Below are positions 54,798-63,261 of a stretch of DNA of 64,000 nucleotides, one piece after another. The stretch is from Thauera sedimentorum. GTDB taxonomy: Bacteria > Pseudomonadota > Gammaproteobacteria > Burkholderiales > Rhodocyclaceae. The position numbers and the translations under genes are program-made. The number at the start of each line of letters is the position of its first letter. Position 1 is the first letter of the stretch. The stretch lies in the NCBI RefSeq assembly GCF_014489115.1, contig NZ_JACTAH010000001.1:310001-374000 (forward strand), written 5' to 3'. The notes beneath the pieces were generated by a model. The model saw only the letters and a list, made by a program, of their open reading frames with translations, searched no databases and was not told the origin of the DNA.

Positions 54798-56376
54798 CAC
54801 CGATGAAAGAGGGCACCTGATCCAGGTTGCCCTCTTTTGTTTTCTGCACCGCCAGCGCAAGGCGGTCGTAGCTGCCGCGGATCGCGGCCTCGTTCCCGTT
54901 GATCACGATCTCATCGACCAGCACCTGCAGGTAACGCTTGGCGAACTCCGGCCGGCCGTCCTGTAGGCGTTTCCGAATCGCCTTGCTGAAGGCTTCGATG
55001 TTGCTCGGCAAGATGCGCGCAGCCGGCATGTGATAGTGGCGGCGCGCACCGGCCAGCTCGATGAGCGCCGACTCCTTCGCAGCCTTCAGGCTCTGCACTC
55101 GCTTCTTTAGCGTCTCGTCCAGGTCGATGGTGCCCGTCTCGATGGCGTCGTAAAGCCGTGCGAGCCGCTCCTCGGTGCCCTTGAGCTGGCGCTCCAGCGC
55201 CTTGATGGTCTGGCTCTCGCTGTCCTTGGCCGCTTGGGTGCGCTTGCGCAGTTCCGCAATCAGTACATGCAGTCGCTCGGGTGCGAGGATGCGCTCGGTG
55301 AGGTGGGCGAGGATCAACTCGTCGAGCTTCTCCATCGGCAGGTTTGGACTCTTGCAGGCGTGGTTACCCTTCGACTGGCGAGTCGTGCATTTGTAGTAGC
55401 GGTAACGCCCGCTCTTGCCGGTCACCAAGGTCATGTGAGCGCCGCACTCCCCGCAGCGGATCAGACCGGTGAGCAGCGTCGGGTTATTGACCAGGCGCGG
55501 CGGTGCCTTGGCGGGCGAACGTGCCTCCCGTAGCTGGCGCACCTTCTCAAAGGTCTCCCGGTCGATCAGCGCCGGAATCTCGGTGCGCACCCACTCGGAT
55601 TCGGGCCGAATCTTGCCGGTGCGCGAGTCGCGCACGTTGAAGTAATACTCGCCCACATAGGTCGGACTGGACAGGAGGTCATGCACCTTCTGAATCGTCC
55701 AGGCGCTGCCCCGGTGCAGCAGACCGCGCTCGGTCAGATGCTTGACGATCTCCTTGATGCCGAGCGTGCGCCCCTCGTAGCCGTGCAGGTAGAGGTCATA
55801 CACCCGGCGCACCACCGCGGCTTCCGTCTCGTTGATCTCCAGGCGCTTCTTCTTGCGCCCCCGGCTGCCGGTGATCTCGGTCGAAACGGCGTGGAAACCG
55901 AACGGTGCCCGCGAGCCGTTGAAGAAGCCTTGCCGGGCGTTCTCCCGCATCGCCCGCGAGGTGTGCTTGGAGTTCTCCTTGCTCTGGTACTCGTCGAAGA
56001 GGCTGAAGAGCCGGCGGGCCATCTCGCCCATCGGGTCGTCGCTGGTCTGCTGCGTGATCGAGACGATCTTCACGTCGTTCTTGGCGAGCTTGCGCTCATA
56101 GACGCCGAACTCGACCACGTCCCGGAAGAAGCGCGACAGGCTGTGAATGATCAACCCGGAGAAGGGCGCGGGCTTGGTGAGCGCGTCGGCGATCATCTGT
56201 TGAAACACCGGGCGCTTGTCGTCGGTGGCCGATGCGCCCGGTTCGACGTACTCGCGCACGATCTGATGACCGTGGGCGGCGCACCAGTCGCGCATCTGCT
56301 GGAGTTGATCGGGAATCGAGAGATCGTTCTCGGCCTGGCGGGTCGTCGAAACCCGCGCGTAAAGACAAACCAGCAT
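54751..56376 (-). CDS. Large serine recombinase
   Basis: A 541-residue integrase. The N-terminal resolvase domain has the nucleophile in YARVSTTRQ (Ser10) and HSLSRFFRD with catalytic Arg residues. A recombinase domain follows (FGFHAVSTE, IVKHLTERGLLHRG), then a zinc ribbon (CGECGAHM and CTTRQSKGNHAC) and a coiled coil (about residues 375-430). GGAGGGG precedes the ATG at 56376. The last dozen codons are antisense to tRNA-Arg, so the C-terminus is supplied by the target. It should integrate and, with a directionality factor, excise the element. Confidence 0.9.
   Translation of the reverse strand: MLVCLYARVSTTRQAENDLSIPDQLQQMRDWCAAHGHQIVREYVEPGASATDDKRPVFQQMIADALTKPAPFSGLIIHSLSRFFRDVVEFGVYERKLAKNDVKIVSITQQTSDDPMGEMARRLFSLFDEYQSKENSKHTSRAMRENARQGFFNGSRAPFGFHAVSTEITGSRGRKKKRLEINETEAAVVRRVYDLYLHGYEGRTLGIKEIVKHLTERGLLHRGSAWTIQKVHDLLSSPTYVGEYYFNVRDSRTGKIRPESEWVRTEIPALIDRETFEKVRQLREARSPAKAPPRLVNNPTLLTGLIRCGECGAHMTLVTGKSGRYRYYKCTTRQSKGNHACKSPNLPMEKLDELILAHLTERILAPERLHVLIAELRKRTQAAKDSESQTIKALERQLKGTEERLARLYDAIETGTIDLDETLKKRVQSLKAAKESALIELAGARRHYHMPAARILPSNIEAFSKAIRKRLQDGRPEFAKRYLQVLVDEIVINGNEAAIRGSYDRLALAVQKTKEGNLDQVPSFIGVWRARKDSNLLPPGS
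54787..54797 (+). repeat. Core repeat of the tRNA-Arg element, left copy
   Basis: CGGGCGCGCCA at the tRNA-Arg 3' end recurs at 59543-59553. Confidence 0.72.
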
Positions 56377-56541
56377 GGTGCCCCTCCCGGCGTGGGTGGC
56401 TTCCCGTCGTCCGCTCGGCGCCAGTGTGGCTACGAAGCCCACTCCGTCAAGGCCAAGCCTTCGGCGCTTCGCGGCCTTGACCGAGCGGGCTTCTCCGCGA
56501 TCCTTGGTCGCCAAGCGAACGACGGCAAGCTCTGGCGGCGC

Positions 56542-56685
56542 TCAGTCCTCCTCGGCTTCGATCAGCGCCTGCATGTCCCTGACGATCTCCGTCAAGACGG
56601 ATTCAAGCAGATCGACTTCAGCCGCAGTCGGCGAGGCGAGCGCCTCAGTAGTCCAAACAATAGTGACGGTCGGTTCCCGGCTCAC
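56542..56685 (-). CDS. Small protein upstream of the serine recombinase (47 aa)
   Basis: A 47-residue frame from GTG, reading MSREPTVTIVWTTEAL and ending in an acidic helix (DMQALIEAEED). AGGAGG lies 10 bases before the GTG. It stands between the recombinase and the 62-aa gene on the same strand and could be a recombination accessory factor. An ATG two bases upstream opens only 14 codons. Confidence 0.45.
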   Translation of the reverse strand: MSREPTVTIVWTTEALASPTAAEVDLLESVLTEIVRDMQALIEAEED

Positions 56686-56729
56686 GCATGATGCACCTCC
56701 TTTTTTGCCGTGTCGGGCCTGCCCGTTCC

Positions 56730-56918
56730 TTACCTGTCCTTGATGCGCTGAAGCGCATCTTCTAGCTCACGTTGAAACCCGCTCTTACCCAACTCATTCA
56801 GGACGATCTTCCGGAAAGCCTGAAACTGCGAGTCGGGCAGCGCGGCCTGTGCGGCCAGCAGCACGTTGTTCTTGCGCCGGTCCAATGCGTCGAGGATGGC
56901 CGAGAGTAGAGCTACCAT
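56730..56918 (-). CDS. Small helical protein overlapping the rep gene end (62 aa)
   Basis: A 62-residue charged helical protein (MVALLSAILDALDRRKNN and so on) whose ATG lies within the last codons of the upstream rep-like gene, a sign of coupling. No family recognised. A longer reading from 56966 would overlap the rep gene more. Confidence 0.5.
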   Translation of the reverse strand: MVALLSAILDALDRRKNNVLLAAQAALPDSQFQAFRKIVLNELGKSGFQRELEDALQRIKDR

Positions 56919-57985
56919 TGCCCGAGCCTCATCTGCGTCATCCGCCGATCCACGTCCATGTCCCACGACAGCGGATCATGCAGCGCATCGAGCCTGGCCT
57001 GGAGGACTCCTACGGATTCCTCCAGGCCAATCTCGCTGCGCCCCTTCATCAGCCCTTCGATAGCGGCCATGCGCTTGAGGTAACCGTAGACGCTCACTGC
57101 GAGCCGCATCATCCGCTCGTCGAGTAGCGCCTTCGGGTCAATTTCCTTGAGTACGCCCAGGCCGCCGAGCGATTCGATGCGCGCCTGAAGGTCCGCCCAC
57201 ACCGGATGCAGCGGCCAGCGCGAGCGGTTGCTATCGGTACTCGGGCGCCGCAAGGTCGTGTGGTCGTGGGTGACGTAACGCAGCAAGTCGCCCTGGCGCT
57301 CCGCCAGGTCGTCGAAGGTCTTGAGGCCGAAGCGGCGCAACCACTCCTTGCGCGCCTGCCATTCGATGCGCCAGACGTTCTCCGTGCAGCCCCACAGATC
57401 GAAGAACCAGGTCTTGGCGCTCTTCTCCGTGATTTCGGCGCACTTGTCGTACACGCGCAGCACCAGCGGGCCTTCGCCGAGGCGAAAGGTCTGCGCCCGT
57501 CCGTTCTTGCGGTGCTTGTTGTCCTTCTGCGCCTGCGAGACGAAGCTCTCCTCGTCGAAGTCGAGGACCGGCAGCGCGTAGTCGAAAGTGAAATCCACCC
57601 GCGAGAGCCGCTCGGCCCGGTAGGGGGCGTAACCGACCGACTCGGCCCACCGCAGGAAGCGCGCATGCAAGGCCACCGCGCCGAACTGCCAGAGCGCGAA
57701 GCTGCGGAAGGTGACAAAGAAGTTGGGCTGGTTGAACTCCCCGCACTGGATGGCGAAGGCTTCGTTCTCCAGCAGGAAGGGGTAGCCGCTGCCGGTGCCG
57801 TGCGAGGCGAGCAGAAACTCCTCGGTGCCGAGCCGCAGTGCGGTCGGGTGGCGTGACTTGGAGGACTTCAAGACTTCCTTCTCGACGGCCAGCTGCTCAA
57901 AGCTGAGCGCGCAGGACGGCGAGGGCGCGAGGTAGTACGCGCATTCGACCGTGTCGTGACCGAAGAGGAGGAAGCGGGGGGTCAT
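56912..57985 (-). CDS. Replication-initiation/MobT-like protein (Rep_trans type)
   Basis: A 357-residue protein with the landmarks of the replication initiation factor family (PF02486): LSRVDFTFDY, LVLRVYDKCAEITEKS and NVWRIEWQARKEWLRRFGL. The catalytic Tyr is probably in RVYDK. Members nick their own origin as rolling-circle Rep proteins, or act as MobT relaxases in integrative elements. It starts in an ATGA overlap with the upstream DNA-binding gene. Confidence 0.75.
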   Translation of the reverse strand: MTPRFLLFGHDTVECAYYLAPSPSCALSFEQLAVEKEVLKSSKSRHPTALRLGTEEFLLASHGTGSGYPFLLENEAFAIQCGEFNQPNFFVTFRSFALWQFGAVALHARFLRWAESVGYAPYRAERLSRVDFTFDYALPVLDFDEESFVSQAQKDNKHRKNGRAQTFRLGEGPLVLRVYDKCAEITEKSAKTWFFDLWGCTENVWRIEWQARKEWLRRFGLKTFDDLAERQGDLLRYVTHDHTTLRRPSTDSNRSRWPLHPVWADLQARIESLGGLGVLKEIDPKALLDERMMRLAVSVYGYLKRMAAIEGLMKGRSEIGLEESVGVLQARLDALHDPLSWDMDVDRRMTQMRLGQW

Positions 57986-58416
57986 TTCTTGCGCCGCTCT
58001 TCCAGTTCTGACTTGGTGATGTGAATCTCGTGGTAGAGCGGATCGGGGCTTTCAATGCCGAGTTCTTGCTCAATATCCGTGAAGTGCTTGTTTGCCAGTT
58101 CGCGGAACTGGCCGCGCGCACCGCCCAGGTGATACACCGGTTCGTACTCGATACCCTCTCGTTCTGCGTTGTACTTGTAGTCGCTCTGATTGTCCGTGAG
58201 CGGGCCGAGTGCTTCTGGAAGGTTCTTCTCAAACTCCTCCATGGCGAACGTCAGCAGGTCCGAGACGATCTGCGTGCGGTTCTTGGTCGGGTACATCTCG
58301 CACGCCGCAGCGATCTTGGCTGCGATGTGGGTCGGTAGCCGGAAGGAGAACTGCTTGGGCGTGAGTCGGGTGTTGTCCGGGCTGGCCCAGAACTCGTGTA
58401 GGTTGGAAGCTTTCAT
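57982..58416 (-). CDS. Small DNA-binding protein upstream of rep
   Basis: A 144-residue protein. Residues 20-60 (KQFSFRLPTHIAAKIAAACE, then KNRTQIVSDLLTFAMEEF) look like a ribbon-helix-helix domain: a short strand with alternating residues and two helices. The C-terminal half is acidic. It probably represses the rep operon or binds the origin. The start at 58416 fits; the earlier frame is not protein-like. Confidence 0.68.
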   Translation of the reverse strand: MKASNLHEFWASPDNTRLTPKQFSFRLPTHIAAKIAAACEMYPTKNRTQIVSDLLTFAMEEFEKNLPEALGPLTDNQSDYKYNAEREGIEYEPVYHLGGARGQFRELANKHFTDIEQELGIESPDPLYHEIHITKSELEERRKK

Positions 58417-58649
58417 GACGATGGCGACAGTCGTTTGAATGTCGCAAAGTCTATAAAAAGCTAAGGAAACATGCAAGCGAGTGTCGAAGGTGCGTCGAAA
58501 GCCTGGGATCTAGCCGCAGCATCCGTCGTGGTTGCTTAGACGTGCCACGCCAGTTTCCCCCTTCTTCAACGGGAGGTATAGTCGCTTCGGTTATCCGAAA
58601 TATGTATTCATAGCCCCCCGTGTTACATGGACGGGGGGAAGGGGGACTT

Positions 58650-59498
58650 GTGAAGGTATTCATCAGCTGGTCTGGCGAGAAGAGTAAAGCCATTGCCTCA
58701 ATCTTCAAGGACTGGATTCCCGCTGTAGTGCAGGCAGCAAAGCCCTACTTTTCGCCCAATGACATCGAAAAGGGGTCGAGGTGGTCTAGCGAAATTGCGA
58801 AGGAGTTAGAGGAGTCCAGTATCGGCTTGATCTGCCTAACGGATGACAACCTGCAGGCCCCATGGCTGATGTTCGAGGCGGGTGCTCTGTCCAAGAGCAT
58901 GGATAAGGCCCGGGTTTGCCCCATGTTGTTTGGGGTAGAACCCACTGATCTTGCAGGGCCGTTGGTCCAGTTTCAAGGGACTCCCTTTTCGAAAGAGGAG
59001 GTCTTGAAACTGATCAGAACCATCAACACACAGCTTGGGGAGGCTGCTCTCGACGGTGGCGTGCTGAACTCTGTGTTCGAGAAATGGTGGCCAGACCTTG
59101 CTGAAAAGGTCGAGAAGGCTCTTAAGAATGAGAGGAAAGCGGTCGGTGGAGAGCTTCGCTCGGACCGTGAGCTACTGGAAGAAGTGCTCAAGATTACTCG
59201 CACCTTGTTTGTTCGAGACAAAGTGCCTCCAAATAGGCATGCAGGCGTTGTCTACCCGCTTTCCATTCGCGTCACGTCCGAACTGATTGAGCGCAACATC
59301 ACCTTTGCAGGTGACATCCTTGAACGAGTGCCTGATGTGCCTGTACTAATCGCCACGAAGGACCACCTTGAGGCCTCCCTGACCCCGCTCTTCGAGCTGT
59401 TGCCTGAAGAATTTCACCGCCGCTTGGCCCCTCGGGCAGACAGTATGATCGCGGCGCTGAACAAGCGTGTGGAAGAACTCGAAGAGATCCCCTTCTAG
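58650..59498 (+). CDS. TIR-domain protein (likely anti-phage effector)
   Basis: A 282-residue protein. The TIR fold spans about residues 1-140: VFISWSGEKSKAIA first strand and loop, FSPNDIEKGSRWSSEIAKEL, IGLICLTDDNLQAPWLMFEAGAL with the catalytic-type Glu76, then VCPMLFG. Such TIR domains cleave or cyclise NAD in bacterial immunity. The C-terminal half is unassigned and may sense a trigger. It starts at GTG after GGGGGA, is divergent from the rep operon, and is the element's only cargo gene. Confidence 0.82.
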   Translation: MKVFISWSGEKSKAIASIFKDWIPAVVQAAKPYFSPNDIEKGSRWSSEIAKELEESSIGLICLTDDNLQAPWLMFEAGALSKSMDKARVCPMLFGVEPTDLAGPLVQFQGTPFSKEEVLKLIRTINTQLGEAALDGGVLNSVFEKWWPDLAEKVEKALKNERKAVGGELRSDRELLEEVLKITRTLFVRDKVPPNRHAGVVYPLSIRVTSELIERNITFAGDILERVPDVPVLIATKDHLEASLTPLFELLPEEFHRRLAPRADSMIAALNKRVEELEEIPF

Positions 59499-59542
59499 CT
59501 CAAACGCGTAAGCGAACCAGCCAGTGCCCGAATCTGTCGTGT

Positions 59543-59553
59543 CGGGCGCGCCA
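59543..59553 (+). repeat. Core repeat of the tRNA-Arg element, right copy
   Basis: CGGGCGCGCCA repeats the tRNA-Arg 3' end; a CGAATC sits a few bases before it as in the tRNA T-arm. Confidence 0.72.
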
Positions 59554-59563
59554 AATACAGAAA

Positions 59564-59592
59564 ACGCCGACCTCACCGAGGTCGGCGTTTTT
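59564..59592 (+). terminator. Terminator, probably of the displaced tRNA-Arg
   Basis: An 11-bp stem (ACGCCGACCTC / GAGGTCGGCGT) with an ACC loop is followed by TTTTC. It lies 10 bases after the element's right repeat. Confidence 0.88.
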
Positions 59593-59659
59593 CTTTGTGC
59601 GTTCGGGGCGTCGCGCGCCTCGGCGTGCGGCCGGCGGCGCGTGGGTAAGGGATACGGTC

Positions 59660-60112
59660 TCAGTGGCTGGCGAACACCACGGTCTTGCCGTCGCGGTCGA
59701 AGCTGACCACGTCGTAGCGGTCGGCCGGGTAGGGGCCTTCCATGCCGGGCGAGCCCATGGGCATGCCCGGGGCGGACACGCCGACCACCGGGGGTTTGTC
59801 GGCCAGCAGGCGTTTCACGTCGGCGGCCGGCACATGGCCTTCGACGATGTAGCCGCCGACCTTGGCGGTGTGGCAGGAGCCCAGTTCCTGGGGTACGCCG
59901 GCCTGGCGCTTCACCGCGCCCATCTCGCGGGTGGCGATCTCCTTCACCTGGAAGCCGTTGGCGCGCATGTGATCGGCCCATTTGCCGCAGCAGCCGCAGT
60001 TGGGGTCCTTGAACATGGTGACTTCCTCGCCGCTGGCGAGGGCGGGCAGGGCGGTGCCGAGCGCGAGGCCGAGCGCCAGCGGGGCGAGCAGTCGGGGCAG
60101 GGTGGCGGGCAT
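59660..60112 (-). CDS. DUF411 periplasmic metal-binding protein
   Basis: A 150-residue protein with a signal peptide (cleavage after ALA, about residue 26) and the conserved DPNCGCCGKWADHM motif, then LGSCHTAKVGGYIVEGHVP. The DUF411 (CopG-like) family accompanies copper resistance genes and probably binds Cu in the periplasm. It lies 22 bases downstream of the sensor kinase gene on the same strand. Confidence 0.87.
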   Translation of the reverse strand: MPATLPRLLAPLALGLALGTALPALASGEEVTMFKDPNCGCCGKWADHMRANGFQVKEIATREMGAVKRQAGVPQELGSCHTAKVGGYIVEGHVPAADVKRLLADKPPVVGVSAPGMPMGSPGMEGPYPADRYDVVSFDRDGKTVVFASH

Positions 60113-60134
60113 GATGCGGTCTCCAGGGTTGAAT

Positions 60135-61535
60135 TCAGTGGGATGCCGTAGCCGCGCTGCGGGCCAGCGGCAGGTGCAGGCGGAAGGTGCTGCGGCCGTC
60201 GGCCGAGCTCACGTCGAGGGCTCCGCCGTGCACTTCGGCGATCGAGCGGCTGATCGCCAGCCCGAGTCCGGCGCCTTCGCCGTGCTGCCGGCGGCCGGCG
60301 CCGGCGCGATGGAAGCGTTCGAAGATCTGCGACAGCTGTTCCGGGGCAATGGTTTCGCCCTGGTTGCTTACCGCCAGCGTGGCCCGGGTGTCGTCGCGGG
60401 TGATGGCGATGTCCACCGTGCTGCCGGGTTCGGCGTGGCGCAAGGCGTTCGACAGCAGGTTGGAGAGCGCGCGGCGCAGCATCAGGCGGTCGCCGGTGAC
60501 CGCGGCTTCGCCGCTGACTGTGATGCGCACCTCTTCTTCGTCGGCCAGGGCCTCGTAGAACTCGGCCAGGGCCTGCGCTTCGACCGCGAGCTCCACGGTT
60601 TCTTCAGGGCGCGGCAGGCGGCCGTTGTCGGCCTGGGCGAGAAACAGCATGTCGCTCACCATGCGCGCGATGCGTTCGTACTCTTCCATGTTGGAGGCGA
60701 GGATCTCGCGATACTCCTCGGCGCTGCGCGCGCGCGACAGCGCCACCTGGGTCTGGGTCATCAGGTTTGACACCGGGGTGCGCAGCTCGTGGGCGATGTC
60801 GGCGGAAAAGTCCGCCAGGCGGCGGAAGGACGACTCCAGGCGATCGAGCATGCCGTTGAGCGCGTCGGCCAGTTCGCGCACTTCGGCGGGCGCGCCCTGC
60901 TCGGCGAGCCGCTCGCCGAGCTGCTCGGCCGACAGCCGGCGCGCGGTGGCGGTGACCCGGCGCAGCGGCGCCAGCCCCTTGTAGGCGGCCAGCCAGCCGA
61001 GCAGCGCGGCCGTGACCGCGGCCAGCGAGATGCCCAGCCACAGGCGGGTGCGCACTTCGTCGAGAAACTGCGCATGGTGCGAAATGTCCAGCGCCAGCAC
61101 CACCTGCACGCCTTCGCCCGCATTGCCGGCAGGCAGTGCGACCAGGCTTTCCCGGCCGATGAACTGGCGTCCGCCCTGTTCCCACATCGTCGCTTCGCTG
61201 GGCAGGGCGGCGCCGTGCAGCTGCGCGGGCGGGAAGTGCCCCGCCTGGATGGCGTGCACGATGTCGCCGGAGGCGTCGCGCAGCAGCACGCCGACCATGT
61301 CGTGGCCGGTGAAGGCATCGTCCAGGCGCTGGCCGAGCGTGCGCGTGTCGCTCGGCTGGCTTTGCAGCAGGTTCTGGATCAGCGTGAGCTTGCCGCCCAG
61401 TTCGTGCTGGTCGAGCTCGCGGAAATGCGCCTCCACCGCCCGCCCGAGCACCGCGCCGACCACGATCAGCAGGCTGGCCGTGAGCAGGGCGAAGAGCAGC
61501 GCGATGCGCGCGGTGAGCGAGACCGGTCGTCCCAT
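60135..61535 (-). CDS. cusS: Heavy-metal sensor histidine kinase (CusS-like)
   Basis: A 466-residue membrane kinase. Two spans (about residues 9-30 and 165-188) flank a periplasmic sensor. A HAMP domain is followed by the H-box FSADIAHELRTPVSN, N-box RRALSNLLSNALRHA and G-box GEGAGLGLAISR. It senses periplasmic copper or silver and phosphorylates the adjacent regulator. Two bases separate it from the regulator stop. Confidence 0.9.
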   Translation of the reverse strand: MGRPVSLTARIALLFALLTASLLIVVGAVLGRAVEAHFRELDQHELGGKLTLIQNLLQSQPSDTRTLGQRLDDAFTGHDMVGVLLRDASGDIVHAIQAGHFPPAQLHGAALPSEATMWEQGGRQFIGRESLVALPAGNAGEGVQVVLALDISHHAQFLDEVRTRLWLGISLAAVTAALLGWLAAYKGLAPLRRVTATARRLSAEQLGERLAEQGAPAEVRELADALNGMLDRLESSFRRLADFSADIAHELRTPVSNLMTQTQVALSRARSAEEYREILASNMEEYERIARMVSDMLFLAQADNGRLPRPEETVELAVEAQALAEFYEALADEEEVRITVSGEAAVTGDRLMLRRALSNLLSNALRHAEPGSTVDIAITRDDTRATLAVSNQGETIAPEQLSQIFERFHRAGAGRRQHGEGAGLGLAISRSIAEVHGGALDVSSADGRSTFRLHLPLARSAATASH

Positions 61536-61537
61536 GT

Positions 61538-62218
61538 TCAGGCGGTTCCCGGCGTTTCCAGCACGTAGCCCATGCCGCGCACGGTGTGGATCAGCTTGGG
61601 CTCGAAGGGTTCGTCCACCTTGGCGCGCAGCCGGCGTACCGCCACCTCGATGACGTTGGTGTCGCTGTCGAAGTTCATGTCCCATACCTGCGAGGCGATC
61701 AGCGAGCGCGGCAGCACTTCGCCCTGGCGGCGCAGCAGCAGCTCCAGCAGGGCGAACTCCTTGGCAGTGAGGTCGATGCGCTGGCCGGCGCGGGTCACCC
61801 GGCGGCGCAGCAGGTCCAGCTCCAGGTCGGCGGCGCGCATCAGCTCCGGCTCGCGGGTGCGGCCGCGGCGCAGCAGGGTGCGCACGCGGGCGAGCAGTTC
61901 GGAGAAGGCGAAGGGCTTCACCAGGTAGTCGTCCGCGCCCAGTTCCAGGCCGCGCACGCGGTCCTCCACCTGGTCGCGCGCAGTGAGGAAGAGCACCGGG
62001 GTCTCGTGCCCGCCGCGGCGCAGGGTCTGCAGGATGCCCCAGCCGTCGAGCGAGGGCAGCATCACGTCGAGCACGATCAGGTCGTACTCGCCGTTCAGCG
62101 CCAGGTGCAGGCCGTCCAGGCCGTCGCGCGCCAGATCGACCACGAAGCCGGCCTCGCCCAGGCCCTGCCGGAGGTAGTCGCCGGTCTTGGGCTCGTCTTC
62201 GACGATGAGGATCTTCAT
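61538..62218 (-). CDS. cusR: Heavy-metal response regulator (CusR/CopR-like)
   Basis: A 226-residue OmpR-type regulator. The receiver domain has the phospho-acceptor Asp51 ([14 protein letters not shown]), and the C-terminal winged helix has [20 protein letters not shown] and [14 protein letters not shown]. It is read first in the regulator-kinase-DUF411 operon, divergent from the cusF-like operon, with a dyad between. Confidence 0.92.
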   Translation of the reverse strand: MKILIVEDEPKTGDYLRQGLGEAGFVVDLARDGLDGLHLALNGEYDLIVLDVMLPSLDGWGILQTLRRGGHETPVLFLTARDQVEDRVRGLELGADDYLVKPFAFSELLARVRTLLRRGRTREPELMRAADLELDLLRRRVTRAGQRIDLTAKEFALLELLLRRQGEVLPRSLIASQVWDMNFDSDTNVIEVAVRRLRAKVDEPFEPKLIHTVRGMGYVLETPGTA

Positions 62219-62280
62219 GTTGTCCGTCCGCTGCTGCGCATGGCCGCATTGTGCCCTTGCCGTGCCGCGTGGGCGTATTG

Positions 62281-62296
62281 ATTACAGAGATGTAAT
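62281..62296. promoter_or_regulatory. CopR/CusR-type operator
   Basis: ATTACA and TGTAAT arms flank a 4-nt GAGA spacer, as in sites for metal-responsive OmpR regulators. It sits between the divergent operons, 63 bases from cusR and 73 bases from the cusF-like gene. Confidence 0.7.
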
Positions 62297-62368
62297 CCGC
62301 GCGTCAGCTTCGTGTAGACCCTGCGCGGCCAAACTCGGTGCCACCTTCAACCTGCACCTGGAGCCGAC

Positions 62369-62734
62369 ATGAGCATCCGTATCTCCACCCAGGCCACTCC
62401 GGCCGTCTCCGTCATCTTCGCCGGCCTGCTGTTCGCCGTGCCCCTCGCCCCGGCGTCGGCCGCCGATGAGCATGCGGGCCACGGCGCCGGCCATGTCGCC
62501 ACGCATGCCGCGGTGGGCGCGTCGGAGGGCACGGTACGCAAGATCGACCCTGCCGCCGGCAAGCTGACCATCAAGCACGGACCGCTGGAGAACCTCGGCA
62601 TGCCGCCGATGACCATGGCCTTTGCCGCGGATGCCGCCTTGCTGGACGGGGTCAAGGTTGGCGACAAGGTGCGCTTCGTGGCCGAGCGGGTCAATGGCGT
62701 GTTCACGGTGAAGTCCCTGGAAGTTCAGCCTTGA
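62369..62734 (+). CDS. cusF: CusF-like periplasmic copper chaperone
   Basis: A 121-residue protein. A signal peptide (cleavage after ASAA, about residue 32) and a His-rich stretch (DEHAGHGAGHVATHA) precede the CusF barrel with GTVRKIDPAAGKLTIKHGP and the MPPMTM copper-binding methionines. It carries Cu(I)/Ag(I) to the efflux pump. Confidence 0.88.
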   Translation: MSIRISTQATPAVSVIFAGLLFAVPLAPASAADEHAGHGAGHVATHAAVGASEGTVRKIDPAAGKLTIKHGPLENLGMPPMTMAFAADAALLDGVKVGDKVRFVAERVNGVFTVKSLEVQP

Positions 62735-62747
62735 ACGCGGGGGCGTG

Positions 62748-63224
62748 ATGCGGGCGAAGCTGGCTGCGCTGGGCGGCCTTGCGGGCTTCCTCGGACTGGC
62801 GCTCGGAGCCTGGATGCTGGCCGGTGACGCGCCGGCGTCCGGGCTGCTGCGACCCGACGACGCAACGCTGACCGAGCGTGGCCGGCAGGTCTACCTGGCG
62901 CATTGCGCCGCCTGCCACGGGGCGGAACTCCAGGGACAGCCCGACTGGCGCACGCGCGGCGCCGACGGCAGCTTGCCGGCACCGCCGCACGATGCTTCCG
63001 GCCACACCTGGCACCACCCGGACGAGCTGCTGTTCCGCATGACCAAGTACGGCGTCGGGCAGGCGGCCGGGCTTGAGGGCTACGAGTCGGCCATGCCTGC
63101 CTATGAGGGGCTGCTCGACGACGAGGAAATCGTCGCCGTGCTGTCGTGGATCAAGTCGCAGTGGCCGGCCGAGGTGCGCGCCATGCACGACCAGGTCAAC
63201 GCGCGGGCACAGGCCGTGCGCTGA
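62748..63224 (+). CDS. Cytochrome c family protein in the copper cluster
   Basis: A 158-residue protein with an N-terminal membrane anchor or signal (LAALGGLAGFLGLALG) and one heme c motif CAACH at residues 52-56; a Met ligand is probably in ESAMPAYEG. It lies 13 bases after the CusF-like gene. It may oxidise or reduce copper or link the cluster to respiration; the role is inferred. Confidence 0.82.
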   Translation: MRAKLAALGGLAGFLGLALGAWMLAGDAPASGLLRPDDATLTERGRQVYLAHCAACHGAELQGQPDWRTRGADGSLPAPPHDASGHTWHHPDELLFRMTKYGVGQAAGLEGYESAMPAYEGLLDDEEIVAVLSWIKSQWPAEVRAMHDQVNARAQAVR

Positions 63225-63261
63225 GCCGCTGGCCCGCGGGTCGGCATTCAAGGACAAAGCC

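Larger units (their letters stand above)
54798..59553. mobile_element. Integrative element in tRNA-Arg(ACG), about 4.8 kb
   Basis: The element lies between the 11-bp tRNA-end repeats and carries a large serine recombinase, two small genes, a Rep/MobT-like gene, a small DNA-binding gene and a TIR-domain gene. Right of the far repeat is a strong terminator that fits as the original terminator of tRNA-Arg. Gene content suggests a small integrative mobilisable element: it has a possible relaxase but no transfer machinery. Confidence 0.78.
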
